Assembly (NCBI GenBank): GCA_045577415.1
Contig: JAZNII010000079.1
Span: 1-10,012, forward strand
Length of the DNA: 10,012 nucleotides
Source: SVTX01 sp045577415
Lineage (GTDB): Bacteria; Bacillota; Clostridia; Oscillospirales; CAG-272
Reading direction: 5' to 3'
Shown: piece after piece, positions 1-5,507 of the stretch
How positions within the stretch are numbered: position 1 is the first letter of the stretch
How the letters are laid out: the number at the start of each line of letters is the position of its first letter
Position numbers and translations under genes: made by a program
The notes under the pieces: model-generated
The model's database searches: none
What the model was told of the DNA's origin: nothing
Seen by the model: only the letters and a program-made list of their open reading frames with translations

Positions 1-450
1 TGGTATTCGCTTGCCCTGACGGCGGTGATCTGGTTTATCTGGAATAAGACAACCTTTGGTAAGAATATGTTTGCAGTAGGATCGAATCCCGACGCGGCGA
101 ACGTTTCGGGTGTCAACGTAAAGAGAGTCATTATGCTCGTCTTTATGCTGGCGGGTATTATGTACGGTGTTACGGGCTTTATCGAGGCGGCGCGAATCGG
201 CTCCAACTCGGCGGCTACGGGACTAAACTACGAGCTTGACGCTATCGCCGCCAGCGTTATCGGCGGAGTGTCATTCGTAGGCGGTATCGGCTCGGTTGGC
301 GGAGTTATCGTGGGTGTCGTGCTTTTGCGACTTATCTTCGTCGGTCTTACCGCGCTGAATATCGACGCAAATATGCAGTATATCATCAAGGGTCTTATTA
401 TCCTTATCGCCTGCGCGGTGGATATGAGAAAATATCTTGTAAGAAAATGA
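1..450 (+). CDS. mglC: Galactose/methyl-galactoside ABC transporter permease, C-terminal 149 residues (partial)
   Basis: The frame is open from the first base of the window, so the gene starts upstream; only the last 149 codons are present, ending in TGA. The visible part is strongly hydrophobic and carries hallmarks of sugar-ABC permeases of the RbsC/MglC/XylH family (BPD_transp_2): an FAVGSN..AA..SGVNVKR cytoplasmic stretch, then ELDAIAA.VIGG.SF.GG.GSVGG, a final helix pair, and an IIKGLIILIA tail. The ending AVDMRKYL resembles Gram-positive MglC more than RbsC. Such proteins form the membrane channel of an importer with a lipid-anchored sugar-binding protein (MglB) and a double ATPase (MglA); those genes should lie just upstream. 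The family call is secure. The exact sugar (galactose, glucose, methyl-galactoside or another pentose/hexose) is inferred from the C-terminal signature and cannot be proved here. Confidence 0.88.
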   Translation, partial: WYSLALTAVIWFIWNKTTFGKNMFAVGSNPDAANVSGVNVKRVIMLVFMLAGIMYGVTGFIEAARIGSNSAATGLNYELDAIAASVIGGVSFVGGIGSVGGVIVGVVLLRLIFVGLTALNIDANMQYIIKGLIILIACAVDMRKYLVRK

Positions 451-487
451 TTTTTGATCAACCAAGATCTCTTGAAAGGAGAGCTTT

Positions 488-619
488 ATGAAAGAGATAA
501 AGAAAAGAAATATTTATGAAAATGTCAAAATAAGCGTGCGAGGTGTGACAGCGTTTGTTTTTGGCGGCTTGCTTTTGCTGGCAACGGTGTTTGTTGTGGC
601 GGTAATTGGTAATTTTTAA
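488..619 (+). CDS. 43-residue single-span membrane miniprotein following mglC
   Basis: This small gene begins with ATG six bases after a perfect AAGGAG (476-481) and lies 37 bases downstream of the mglC stop, so it is probably the last gene of the sugar-transport operon. The product has a basic N-terminus (MKEIKKRNIYENVKISVR), one hydrophobic helix at about residues 19-40 (TAFVFGGLLLLATVFVVAVI), and a two-residue tail, NF. That layout predicts a single-pass membrane protein with the N-terminus inside. Tiny membrane proteins are common at the ends of mgl-type operons in Clostridia; I think it may belong with these (possibly the group catalogued as DUF6903), but it is shorter than I would expect and I cannot confirm this. 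No catalytic residues are visible. A role as an accessory subunit of the permease is only inferred from position. Confidence 0.62.
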   Translation: MKEIKKRNIYENVKISVRGVTAFVFGGLLLLATVFVVAVIGNF

Positions 620-659
620 AAAACGACGCAAGACACGCAAAAAATCAACCAAAAGTTTA

Positions 660-688
660 TTGACAAGAAAAACTAATAGTATTATAAT
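660..688 (+). promoter_or_regulatory. Consensus sigma-A promoter before the XRE leader
   Basis: TTGACA (660-665) and TATAAT (683-688) are separated by exactly 17 bases, a perfect match to the vegetative consensus. Transcription should start near 695, giving a leader of about 225 bases before the XRE start at 922. This separates the XRE unit from the mgl operon. Confidence 0.88.
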
Positions 689-754
689 AAAAATATCGTT
701 GTAGCGGCAAAGACCCCGCAAAGACGAAATTTTGAAGAAAAGGAGGCGAATTTT

Positions 755-918
755 ATGATTTCTACACGCTATGGATACTGCAAACTCGCCTCGGAGTCGG
801 TCTAAGGCAATATAAGGAATTGACCCTTTATTTGCCGAGGCTCTTTGCGGCGATTTATCCTCAAATCCCGTACACGCCTATTGCAGAGGCGTGTGCGAGC
901 GAGTGCGCAAGGAGTTAG
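755..918 (+). pseudogene. Possible frameshifted small gene (or 16-residue leader peptide) ahead of the XRE regulator
   Basis: An excellent RBS (AAGGAGGC, 739-746) is followed eight bases later by ATG at 755, but that frame stops after 16 codons (product MISTRYGYCKLASESV, stop 803-805). The register one base back is open from 736 to a TAG at 916-918, has no ATG of its own, and reads like protein (for example GLRQYKELTLYLPRLFAAIY). A one-base indel between about 765 and 800 would join the two into a product of roughly 55 residues that ends four bases before the XRE start, a typical operon spacing. I see a faint likeness to Spo0A C-terminal-type sequences (KEL..YL then LF..IYP.I) but would not rely on it. 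Alternatives are a true leader peptide, or chance openness in a fairly GC-rich stretch. Confidence 0.3.
869..897. repeat. 11-bp inverted repeat just upstream of the XRE RBS
   Basis: The left arm (869-879, CGTACACGCCT) and right arm (887-897, AGGCGTGTGCG) pair over 11 positions, with one T-G wobble in the RNA form, around a seven-base loop. It may be an RNA hairpin controlling access to the RBS at 909-914, or, as DNA, a dyad operator for the regulator encoded just downstream. The sequence does not tell these apart. Confidence 0.55.
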
Positions 919-921
919 CAG

Positions 922-1152
922 ATGATAGACACACAAATTCTGGGCAGGAAGATCGCAGATGCAAGACGTGACGCGGGGCTTACCCAAAACGATCTGGCAT
1001 CTCGCGTCGGAGTAACGGCGCAAGCGGTCTCCAAATGGGAGCAGGGAAGATCCTGTCCCGACATAGCCATTCTCGATGAAATTGCCGACGCCCTTGGCAT
1101 TTCGCTCTTTGAGCTTCTGGGAATGGACGGACGCGTAAAAAGCAGCTCTTAA
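922..1152 (+). CDS. Small XRE-family helix-turn-helix regulator (76 residues)
   Basis: The protein is essentially one Cro/C1-type HTH_3 domain. Residues 6-68 contain the five-helix pattern, with the helix-turn-helix itself at about 20-40 (LTQNDLASRVGVTAQAVSKW) followed by the familiar EQGRS.PDIAILDEIADALGIS segment. The protein stops soon after, so it has no sensor or oligomerisation domain and presumably acts as a small dimeric DNA-binding repressor or activator in the cytoplasm. ATG at 922 is chosen because AAGGAG (909-914) sits seven bases before it and a stop codon lies in frame just upstream (TAG, 916-918). The gene is preceded by its own consensus promoter and a structured leader, and is closed by a terminator at 1210-1251. 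Targets are unknown; autoregulation through the inverted repeat at 869-897 is plausible but inferred. Confidence 0.85.
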   Translation: MIDTQILGRKIADARRDAGLTQNDLASRVGVTAQAVSKWEQGRSCPDIAILDEIADALGISLFELLGMDGRVKSSS

Positions 1153-1209
1153 ATCTCTCTTTTTCGGACGGTCTGCATTATTGCCGTTTGAGTTGTAAAA
1201 TATGCGTGA

Positions 1210-1251
1210 AAAAAGCTTCACCAAAAGGGATTCCCCTCGGTGAAGCTTTTT
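1210..1251 (+). terminator. Strong intrinsic terminator, probably bidirectional
   Basis: A 13-bp perfect stem pairs 1210-1222 with 1239-1251 (core AGCTTCACC with GGTGAAGCT), flanked by A and T runs on either side. On the plus strand it ends the XRE transcript with TTTTTGTTTT; on the minus strand the A-run (1209-1214) gives a U-tract for transcripts arriving from the RHS-remnant side. Confidence 0.9.
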
Positions 1252-1258
1252 GTTTTGC

Positions 1259-1381
1259 ATAGCGATATTTTTTGCTCAATACGTTGCTCTTGCCGTTATA
1301 GGTGTTGTAGGTATAAGTGGCAAGGGTATTATCTCCCGCCTTTATCGACTCCGTTTTCCCATAGTTATCATAAGTATATAG
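1259..1381 (-). pseudogene. Remnant of an RHS/YD-repeat protein
   Basis: The minus strand encodes about 41 residues with clear YD-repeat character: LYTYDNYGKTESIKAGDN, then TLATYTYNTYNGK, then LSKKYRY. This is the classic spacing Y-T-Y-D-x-Y-G-(N/K)-x(7)-G-(D)-N-T-L-A-x-Y-T-Y-N. RHS/WapA-type proteins are usually thousands of residues long, made of dozens of such repeats and tipped by a variable toxin. Here the reading frame has no repeats before it, no RBS or sensible start, and runs at its 3' end into the terminator at 1210-1251. It is therefore a relic, not a functional gene. The surrounding open frame (1178-1492) is longer but only this part is recognisable. It suggests a former contact-dependent toxin locus at this site. 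Confidence 0.72.
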
Positions 1382-1390
1382 TTGGCTAAA

Positions 1391-1427
1391 ACAAGAGGAG
1401 GAGCAGGGAATTAACCCTTCTCCTTGT
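1391..1427. repeat. Imperfect hairpin next to the RHS remnant
   Basis: Between the RHS remnant and the larger inverted repeat, GGAG (1400-1403) pairs with CTCC (1420-1423) and GGG (1406-1408) with CCC (1415-1417) across a small internal loop; alternatively ACAAG (1391-1395) pairs with CTTGT (1423-1427). There is no U-tract in either direction. It may be part of a structured non-coding relic. Confidence 0.3.
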
Positions 1428-1436
1428 GAAAAGGCC

Positions 1437-1496
1437 TTATTTGAAGCCACAGGAGAAATTTGCATTGCATATAGTTTATTCCTTTGCTTCAAATAA
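1437..1496. repeat. Perfect 11-bp inverted repeat with 38-base spacer
   Basis: TTATTTGAAGC (1437-1447) is matched exactly by its reverse complement GCTTCAAATAA (1486-1496). The 38 bases between contain no ORF. It could be the ends of a tiny non-autonomous element or a long-looped RNA hairpin. No flanking target-site duplication was found by eye. Confidence 0.45.
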
Positions 1497-1571
1497 AAGT
1501 ATAATTGTGTGGTAGCTCAATATAACGTTGTTTATGAATTGCTAACCAACACTTTAATGATATGCAAGAGA

Positions 1572-1764
1572 CTAATATATTTCCTCTATTTCTTCAAAAC
1601 CATGATTCTTTATCATAGATTTTTCAAACCAAGTCTTAGATAACTTTTAAAACTTGCATGTGCCATTCTTCGACATAATTCATAAGTTCAAACATGCAGA
1701 CAACACGATTAAGCCCAGTCTCCGCTTCAGCTATGAATTGTTTAAATAATTGGTTGTTTTTCAT
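1572..1764 (-). pseudogene. Small gene broken by a one-base frameshift (about 63 residues if repaired)
   Basis: Reading the minus strand, ATG at 1764 starts seven bases after the stop of the 183-residue gene, with AAAGAG just ahead. It encodes MKNNQLFKQFIAEAETGLNR and continues through VVCMFELMNYVEEWHMQVLKVI before a stop at 1638-1636. One register over, the sequence carries on as SKTWFEKSMIKNHGFEEIEEIY with a stop at 1574-1572. Removing one base in the region of about 1639-1650 joins the halves into a 63-residue, acidic, helix-rich, soluble-looking protein. I do not recognise the family. The coupling suggests it was co-translated with its upstream neighbour and may have been its partner. A sequencing or assembly error could produce the same picture. 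No classical slippery heptamer is evident, so programmed frameshifting is unlikely. Confidence 0.5.
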
Positions 1765-1771
1765 AATCTCT

Positions 1772-2323
1772 TTATTCGAATACCTTTTGTGAAAAGATGC
1801 TTGCCAACAACTCGTTTACAGAATCTGCATATTTGCTTGGTGAGATCACTTTATACGCTCTGTTTTTATATATAACAATTAAACGATATGAAGGAATACC
1901 TTTAGACGCAGAAAAGAGCTTGTTCTCATCATCCATACTTAACGGTAATTTATTCAAATAACTGTTTTGTCCGGTTTCGTTTACATAATATTTCAGTGCG
2001 GAGTCGGAGTCTTCAAATTCGTAGGCGAATATCTCGTATTCAATTTCATCGGAACTTAAATTCATTCCCCAAAATTCTTTATAAAGCAATCCGTTTAAAT
2101 TTGTGTCCTTATCGGGCGAATCGTACCTATCAACCGTTACACCTGATTGGTCATTAGGTATTAACTGTTCGCATTCACTAATATTTTGAAAGATATAATA
2201 GCCTCCAGACAATGGATGAGTAAACATATAGCTCAACGCAAAAACAACTATTGCAACAAATACTATCGAAATCACTGCAATAGAACCTGCTCCAAGGCAT
2301 CTTGCAATCTTTTTCCTTTTCAT
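1772..2323 (-). CDS. Unknown 183-residue membrane-anchored protein
   Basis: The product has a basic N-terminus (MKRKKIARC), one transmembrane helix at about residues 10-34, and then a hydrophilic domain of about 150 residues that would lie outside the membrane. The helix is not followed by a clear signal-peptidase site, and Cys9 lies before the hydrophobic core, so it is not a lipoprotein by the usual lipobox rule. The exported domain is acidic and aromatic-rich (for example YEIFAYEFEDSDSALKYY) and ends in an alpha/beta-looking stretch, RLIVIYKNRAYKVISPSKYA. I recognise no family. ATG at 2323 is preferred over a TTG at 2356, because AAGGAG (2341-2336) lies between the two; its 12-base spacing to the ATG is long but matches the long spacings elsewhere in the window. 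Codon use is much more AT-rich than in the trk operon. Position next to an RHS relic makes an orphan immunity or accessory role conceivable, but this is inference. Confidence 0.75.
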   Translation of the reverse strand: MKRKKIARCLGAGSIAVISIVFVAIVVFALSYMFTHPLSGGYYIFQNISECEQLIPNDQSGVTVDRYDSPDKDTNLNGLLYKEFWGMNLSSDEIEYEIFAYEFEDSDSALKYYVNETGQNSYLNKLPLSMDDENKLFSASKGIPSYRLIVIYKNRAYKVISPSKYADSVNELLASIFSQKVFE

Positions 2324-2405
2324 TTTGTTAATTAACTCCTTTATCAGAATTTTCAACTAAATAATCAATATGCCGAACTTTTGGATTTTATATCCTGTGT
2401 TATTA

Positions 2406-2434
2406 ATTATACAATAATTTTAAATATATGTCAA
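2406..2434 (-). promoter_or_regulatory. Consensus sigma-A promoter for the 183-residue gene
   Basis: On the minus strand TTGACA (2434-2429) and TATAAT (2411-2406) are separated by 17 bases, a perfect vegetative match. Transcription should start near 2399, leaving a leader of about 76 bases. The decayed unit downstream is therefore likely still transcribed. Confidence 0.85.
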
Positions 2435-2480
2435 TACCGCCGATCATGACCGACTTAAAGTGCCTTTTTTCAAAATATTA

Positions 2481-2509
2481 TTGATTTTTAATTTTATATA
2501 TGTTATACT
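2481..2509 (+). promoter_or_regulatory. Promoter of the trkA-trkH-tmk-yitT operon
   Basis: TTGATT (2481-2486) is followed after 17 bases by TATACT (2504-2509), which is preceded by TG one base upstream (2501-2502), an extended -10. A second TATAAT overlaps at 2509-2514 but has no well-spaced -35. Transcription should begin about 2516, giving a 5' leader near 50 bases. It is divergent from the minus-strand promoter at 2406-2434, and the two do not overlap. No K+- or c-di-AMP-riboswitch-sized leader fits in this space. Confidence 0.65.
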
Positions 2510-2538
2510 ATAATTGTTAAATTCTGCAAAAAGAGGTT

Positions 2539-2555
2539 GCCTGCAAAAGCCAGGC
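2539..2555 (+). promoter_or_regulatory. Small hairpin between a distant Shine-Dalgarno and the trkA start
   Basis: GCCTG (2539-2543) pairs with CAGGC (2551-2555) around a seven-base loop. The only purine-rich RBS candidate (AAGAGG, 2531-2536) lies 30 bases before the ATG at 2567; folding the hairpin would cut the effective distance to about 13 bases. This bridging idea is inference. Confidence 0.4.
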
Positions 2556-2566
2556 TATATAATGCA

Positions 2567-3931
2567 ATGAAAATTGTAGTTATCGGAAACGGCTCGGTAG
2601 GAGATACGCTGGTCGGTGCTATATGCTCCGAGGGTCACAACGTAACCGTTATCGACGAGGACGCTGCCACGGTAAACGCGGTTGTAAATAAATACGACGT
2701 ATTCGGTGTCACGGGCAACGGCGCGTCGATCGACGTTCAGAAGGACGCGGGAGTGCCTGAGAGCGATATGGTTATCGCCGTCTCCCCCGGAGACGAGCTG
2801 AATCTGCTCTGCTGTATGGTGGCAAAGCAGCTTGGCGCAAAGCACACAATAGCGCGCGTGCGCGATCCCCGCTATCTCAAACAGATGTCCTTTATGAGTA
2901 AAAATCTCGGTATTGACATGATAGTCAACCCCGAGCATGAGGCGGCAAGAGAGGCGGCAAGACTGATACGCTTCCCTGCGGCAATGAAGCTCGAAAAGCT
3001 TGCGAGAGGTCAGGTCGAGATCGCAGAGATACATATCGGCGAGGGTCACCCCTTTGTCGGTCTGCCCTTGAAGGATTTCAAAAACAAGTACAACACCAAC
3101 GCTCTTATCTGCGCCGCAGTCAGGGGAGAGCAGGTCTTTATCCCAGGCGGTGATTTCGTCATAAACGCGGGCGACAGCATTTCGCTTGCAGGCTCACGTC
3201 AGGACGTAAACGATCTGTTCGTTAAGATCGGTCTTGTAGGCAAGCAGATAAAGAGAGTTATGCTTATCGGCGGCGGACGTATATCCCGTTACCTCGCGGC
3301 TCAGCTTGGCAACGGCTACAAGCTGAAAATAATTGAAAAAAATGCCAATGCCTGCGAGCAGCTTGCTGAGCTTTTCCCCAAGACCACGATAATACACGGT
3401 GACGCTACCGATCCCGATCTTCTCGACGAGGAGGGAATCGACAGTACCGACGCTTGCGTCATAATGACCGCAAACGATCAGACCAACCTGATAATCTCTA
3501 TGTTCGCAAACTCCAAGGGAGTTAAAAAGGTCATTGCCAAGATAGCGTCTCCAACCTACGTAAAGCTTTCCGAGGACGCGGGTGTCGACTCTAACATCAC
3601 TCCTCAATATCTGATAATCGCAAAGGTGCTTCGCTATCTCAGAGGCCTTGCCAACACGGGCGAGAGGGGAAGCAAGAGCGGTATCAAGTCGCTCCACAAG
3701 ATCGCGGACAATCGCGTAGAGGCACTTGAATTTGACGTTGCGGAGGATTTCAACGCGGTAGGAAAGCCGCTCAAAGACATCAAGTGGAAGAAAAATCTGC
3801 TTATCGCGGCTGTCATTCGCGAAGGAAACGTCATTTACGCTCACGGCTCTACCACTCTTGAAGTGGGCGACAGCGTAATAATCCTAACCACCAACACCCA
3901 GCTCTGCGATCTGGAAGACACTTTTGCGTAA
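2567..3931 (+). CDS. trkA: Trk system potassium uptake regulatory protein TrkA (454 residues)
   Basis: Cytoplasmic, NAD(H)-binding gating subunit that binds the TrkH channel. Two RCK units are visible in tandem, the full TrkA layout at its usual length: RCK_N at 1-135, RCK_C at about 142-225, a second RCK_N at 229-345, and a second RCK_C at about 375-453. The first Rossmann fold has GNGSVG (7-12) and an acidic residue ending beta-2 (VID, 28-30), as expected for NAD(H). The second has GGGRIS (235-240), in which the last glycine of GxGxxG is serine, and IIEKN ending beta-2. The RCK_C parts show the VGLPLKD and VGKPLKD motifs. ATG at 2567 gives the standard MKIVVIGNG beginning. A TTG at 2537 in the same frame would add ten residues but has the purine-rich stretch directly against it, with no spacing. 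The next gene, trkH, begins 17 bases after the stop, so the two are surely co-transcribed. Confidence 0.95.
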   Translation: MKIVVIGNGSVGDTLVGAICSEGHNVTVIDEDAATVNAVVNKYDVFGVTGNGASIDVQKDAGVPESDMVIAVSPGDELNLLCCMVAKQLGAKHTIARVRDPRYLKQMSFMSKNLGIDMIVNPEHEAAREAARLIRFPAAMKLEKLARGQVEIAEIHIGEGHPFVGLPLKDFKNKYNTNALICAAVRGEQVFIPGGDFVINAGDSISLAGSRQDVNDLFVKIGLVGKQIKRVMLIGGGRISRYLAAQLGNGYKLKIIEKNANACEQLAELFPKTTIIHGDATDPDLLDEEGIDSTDACVIMTANDQTNLIISMFANSKGVKKVIAKIASPTYVKLSEDAGVDSNITPQYLIIAKVLRYLRGLANTGERGSKSGIKSLHKIADNRVEALEFDVAEDFNAVGKPLKDIKWKKNLLIAAVIREGNVIYAHGSTTLEVGDSVIILTTNTQLCDLEDTFA

Positions 3932-3948
3932 AAAGTAGGACATTTACC

Positions 3949-5469
3949 ATGAATTACAAAATGTTAAGATATATCGTCGGTCAGCTTTTGCTTGCCGAGG
4001 GCGCGCTTATGATACTGCCCCTCGTCGCGTCGCTGATATACGGCGAATTTAAAATGCTTCACGCATTTCTCATCCCTATGGGTGCGCTTTTCCTGCTTGG
4101 CGTACTCTTTTCTCTGAAAAAACCCGCCAATAACGCATTAAGCGTCAAGGACGGCTTCGTGGTGGTCGGACTTTCGTGGATAATAATGTCTGCGTTCGGT
4201 TGTCTGCCCTTTATCATTTCGGGACTTATCCCCAACCCCGTCGACGCTTATTTTGAGACGGTCTCGGGATTTACCACCACGGGAGCAAGCGTTCTGGCAT
4301 CGGCAGACTACGCAAAGCTATGGGCGCCCGCGGATCCGTCAATGGGTCTTCGAGGAGTGTTTTTCTGGCGCAGCTTTACCAACTGGATAGGAGGAATGGG
4401 AGTTCTTGTGTTCGTCCTTGCGGTAATGCCCCAGCAGGATATGAAGTCATCCCGTCTCGTGCATATAATGAGAGCCGAGATGCCCGGCCCTAAGGTGGAC
4501 AAGATAGTTGCCACCGTCAGAAAGACCGCGGCGATAATGTACGGCATTTATATTGCCTTGACCGCCGTTATGACGGTGCTTCTCCTTTTCGGCGGAATGG
4601 ATCTTTACGAATCGCTCTGCACCTCGTTTTCCACCGCGGGAACGGGCGGTTTTGCTATCTGGAGCGACAGTATGGCTACCTTCTCGGGAAGTCAAGTTGC
4701 ATATCCCGAATACTGTGTTTGGGTGATCGCGGTGTTTATGCTGATATTCAGTATAAATTTCAATCTCTTTTATCTTATCATATCCGGAAAGGCGCTTGCC
4801 GCGCTTTTCAGTGAGGAGCTTCGCTGGTTCGTAGGTATCGTTGTTGCCGCAGCGGCATTTGTTGCATACAACATTCTTTCGGACACTCTTCCTCTCTACG
4901 ACAATTTGAGCGACGGTATCCGTAACGCGTTTTTCCAAGTATCGACCGTCATTTCAACCACGGGATTCGCAACCGATGATTTCAACCTATGGCCTAACGC
5001 CTCAAAAACCGTTCTTCTTATGCTTATGTTCGTGGGTGCCTGCGCGGGAAGCACGGGCGGAGGCATCAAGATAAGCCGAATAGTTATCGCGTTCAAGAGT
5101 ACCTGGTCGGAGATCAGATACATGATACAGCCCAGACGCGTCAAGAAGATAATGTTCGAGAAAAAGAGCGTGGACAACGACACGGTGCGCGGAGTTTTCG
5201 CTTATATGGTCGCCTACGTGCTGATCTTCTTTGCGTCCTTCCTTGTTATCGCGATCTGTGACGGAAAGACCATTGAGACCACCTTCTCGGCGGTAGCGGC
5301 ATGCATAAACAATATCGGTCCCGGACTCGGCGACGTGGGACCTGCAGGAAATTTTGCTGATCTGACCTGGGTGTCAAAGATAGTGTTAGTTCTTGATATG
5401 CTGCTTGGCAGACTTGAAATATTCCCCATTCTTTTGCTTTTCTCCCCGATAGTCTGGAGAGAAAAATAA
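3949..5469 (+). CDS. trkH: Trk potassium uptake channel subunit TrkH (506 residues)
   Basis: Integral membrane K+-translocating subunit. It shows the four membrane-pore-membrane repeats of the TrkH/TrkG/KtrB superfamily through four selectivity-filter segments, each with its key glycine: VSGFTTTGAS (Gly112), SFSTAGTGGF (Gly231), STVISTTGFA (Gly339) and ACINNIGPGL (Gly457). The interrupted helix before the last repeats is seen at ACAGSTGGGIKISR, which is typical of the family. Length (506) and the short N-terminal helix pair before repeat 1 suit TrkH rather than the shorter KtrB. ATG at 3949 follows AGGA (3937-3940) by eight bases. Together with TrkA it forms the K+ uptake complex that supports turgor and pH control. 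Nothing appears truncated and all four filter glycines are present, so the transporter should be functional. Confidence 0.95.
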   Translation: MNYKMLRYIVGQLLLAEGALMILPLVASLIYGEFKMLHAFLIPMGALFLLGVLFSLKKPANNALSVKDGFVVVGLSWIIMSAFGCLPFIISGLIPNPVDAYFETVSGFTTTGASVLASADYAKLWAPADPSMGLRGVFFWRSFTNWIGGMGVLVFVLAVMPQQDMKSSRLVHIMRAEMPGPKVDKIVATVRKTAAIMYGIYIALTAVMTVLLLFGGMDLYESLCTSFSTAGTGGFAIWSDSMATFSGSQVAYPEYCVWVIAVFMLIFSINFNLFYLIISGKALAALFSEELRWFVGIVVAAAAFVAYNILSDTLPLYDNLSDGIRNAFFQVSTVISTTGFATDDFNLWPNASKTVLLMLMFVGACAGSTGGGIKISRIVIAFKSTWSEIRYMIQPRRVKKIMFEKKSVDNDTVRGVFAYMVAYVLIFFASFLVIAICDGKTIETTFSAVAACINNIGPGLGDVGPAGNFADLTWVSKIVLVLDMLLGRLEIFPILLLFSPIVWREK

Positions 5470-5507
5470 TTTTTGATTTTACAGCTCTCTTTTGGAGATA
5501 ATATATT

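Larger units (their letters stand above)
620..921 (+). other. Long structured leader between the mgl operon and the XRE gene
   Basis: The stretch of about 300 bases contains the promoter, a strong RBS plus ATG with a 16-codon ORF (755-805), a longer open frame one register away (736-918), and three possible stems. Stem A pairs GAGGCGA (743-749) with TCGCCTC (786-792) and would cover the RBS. Stem B pairs GCCTCGG (788-794) with CCGAGGC (835-841) and shares bases with stem A, so both cannot form together. Stem C is a near-perfect 11-bp hairpin (869-879 with 887-897) ending 11 bases before the XRE RBS. No U-tract follows any of them, so none is an intrinsic terminator. I recognise no known riboswitch class. 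Confidence 0.5.
1382..1571. other. Non-coding AT-rich stretch between two decayed genes
   Basis: Apart from the hairpin at 1391-1427 and the inverted repeat at 1437-1496, I see no RBS-start pair, no recognisable protein in any frame, and no promoter. It most likely represents eroded sequence between the RHS remnant and the frameshifted ORF. Confidence 0.5.

Noticed and set aside
802..1260. 152-codon minus-strand open frame over the XRE gene and terminator
   Set aside because: It reads antisense through a clear HTH gene and through a terminator stem, and has no RBS.
1178..1492. Treating the whole minus-strand frame around the RHS fragment as a functional gene
   Set aside because: There is no RBS or proper start, the first third is unrelated to RHS, and the last third is the read-through of a terminator stem.
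2324..2356. TTG-initiated 11-residue extension of the 183-residue membrane protein
   Set aside because: The AAGGAG that should serve as RBS lies inside this extension, ahead of the ATG at 2323.
2537..2566. TTG-initiated 10-residue extension of TrkA
   Set aside because: The purine-rich stretch touches the TTG with no spacing, and the added residues precede the canonical MKIVVIGNG start of the family.
2435..2566. c-di-AMP or other riboswitch before the potassium genes
   Set aside because: The expected leader is only about 50 bases and shows no such conserved core; it is too short for the known classes tied to K+ transport.
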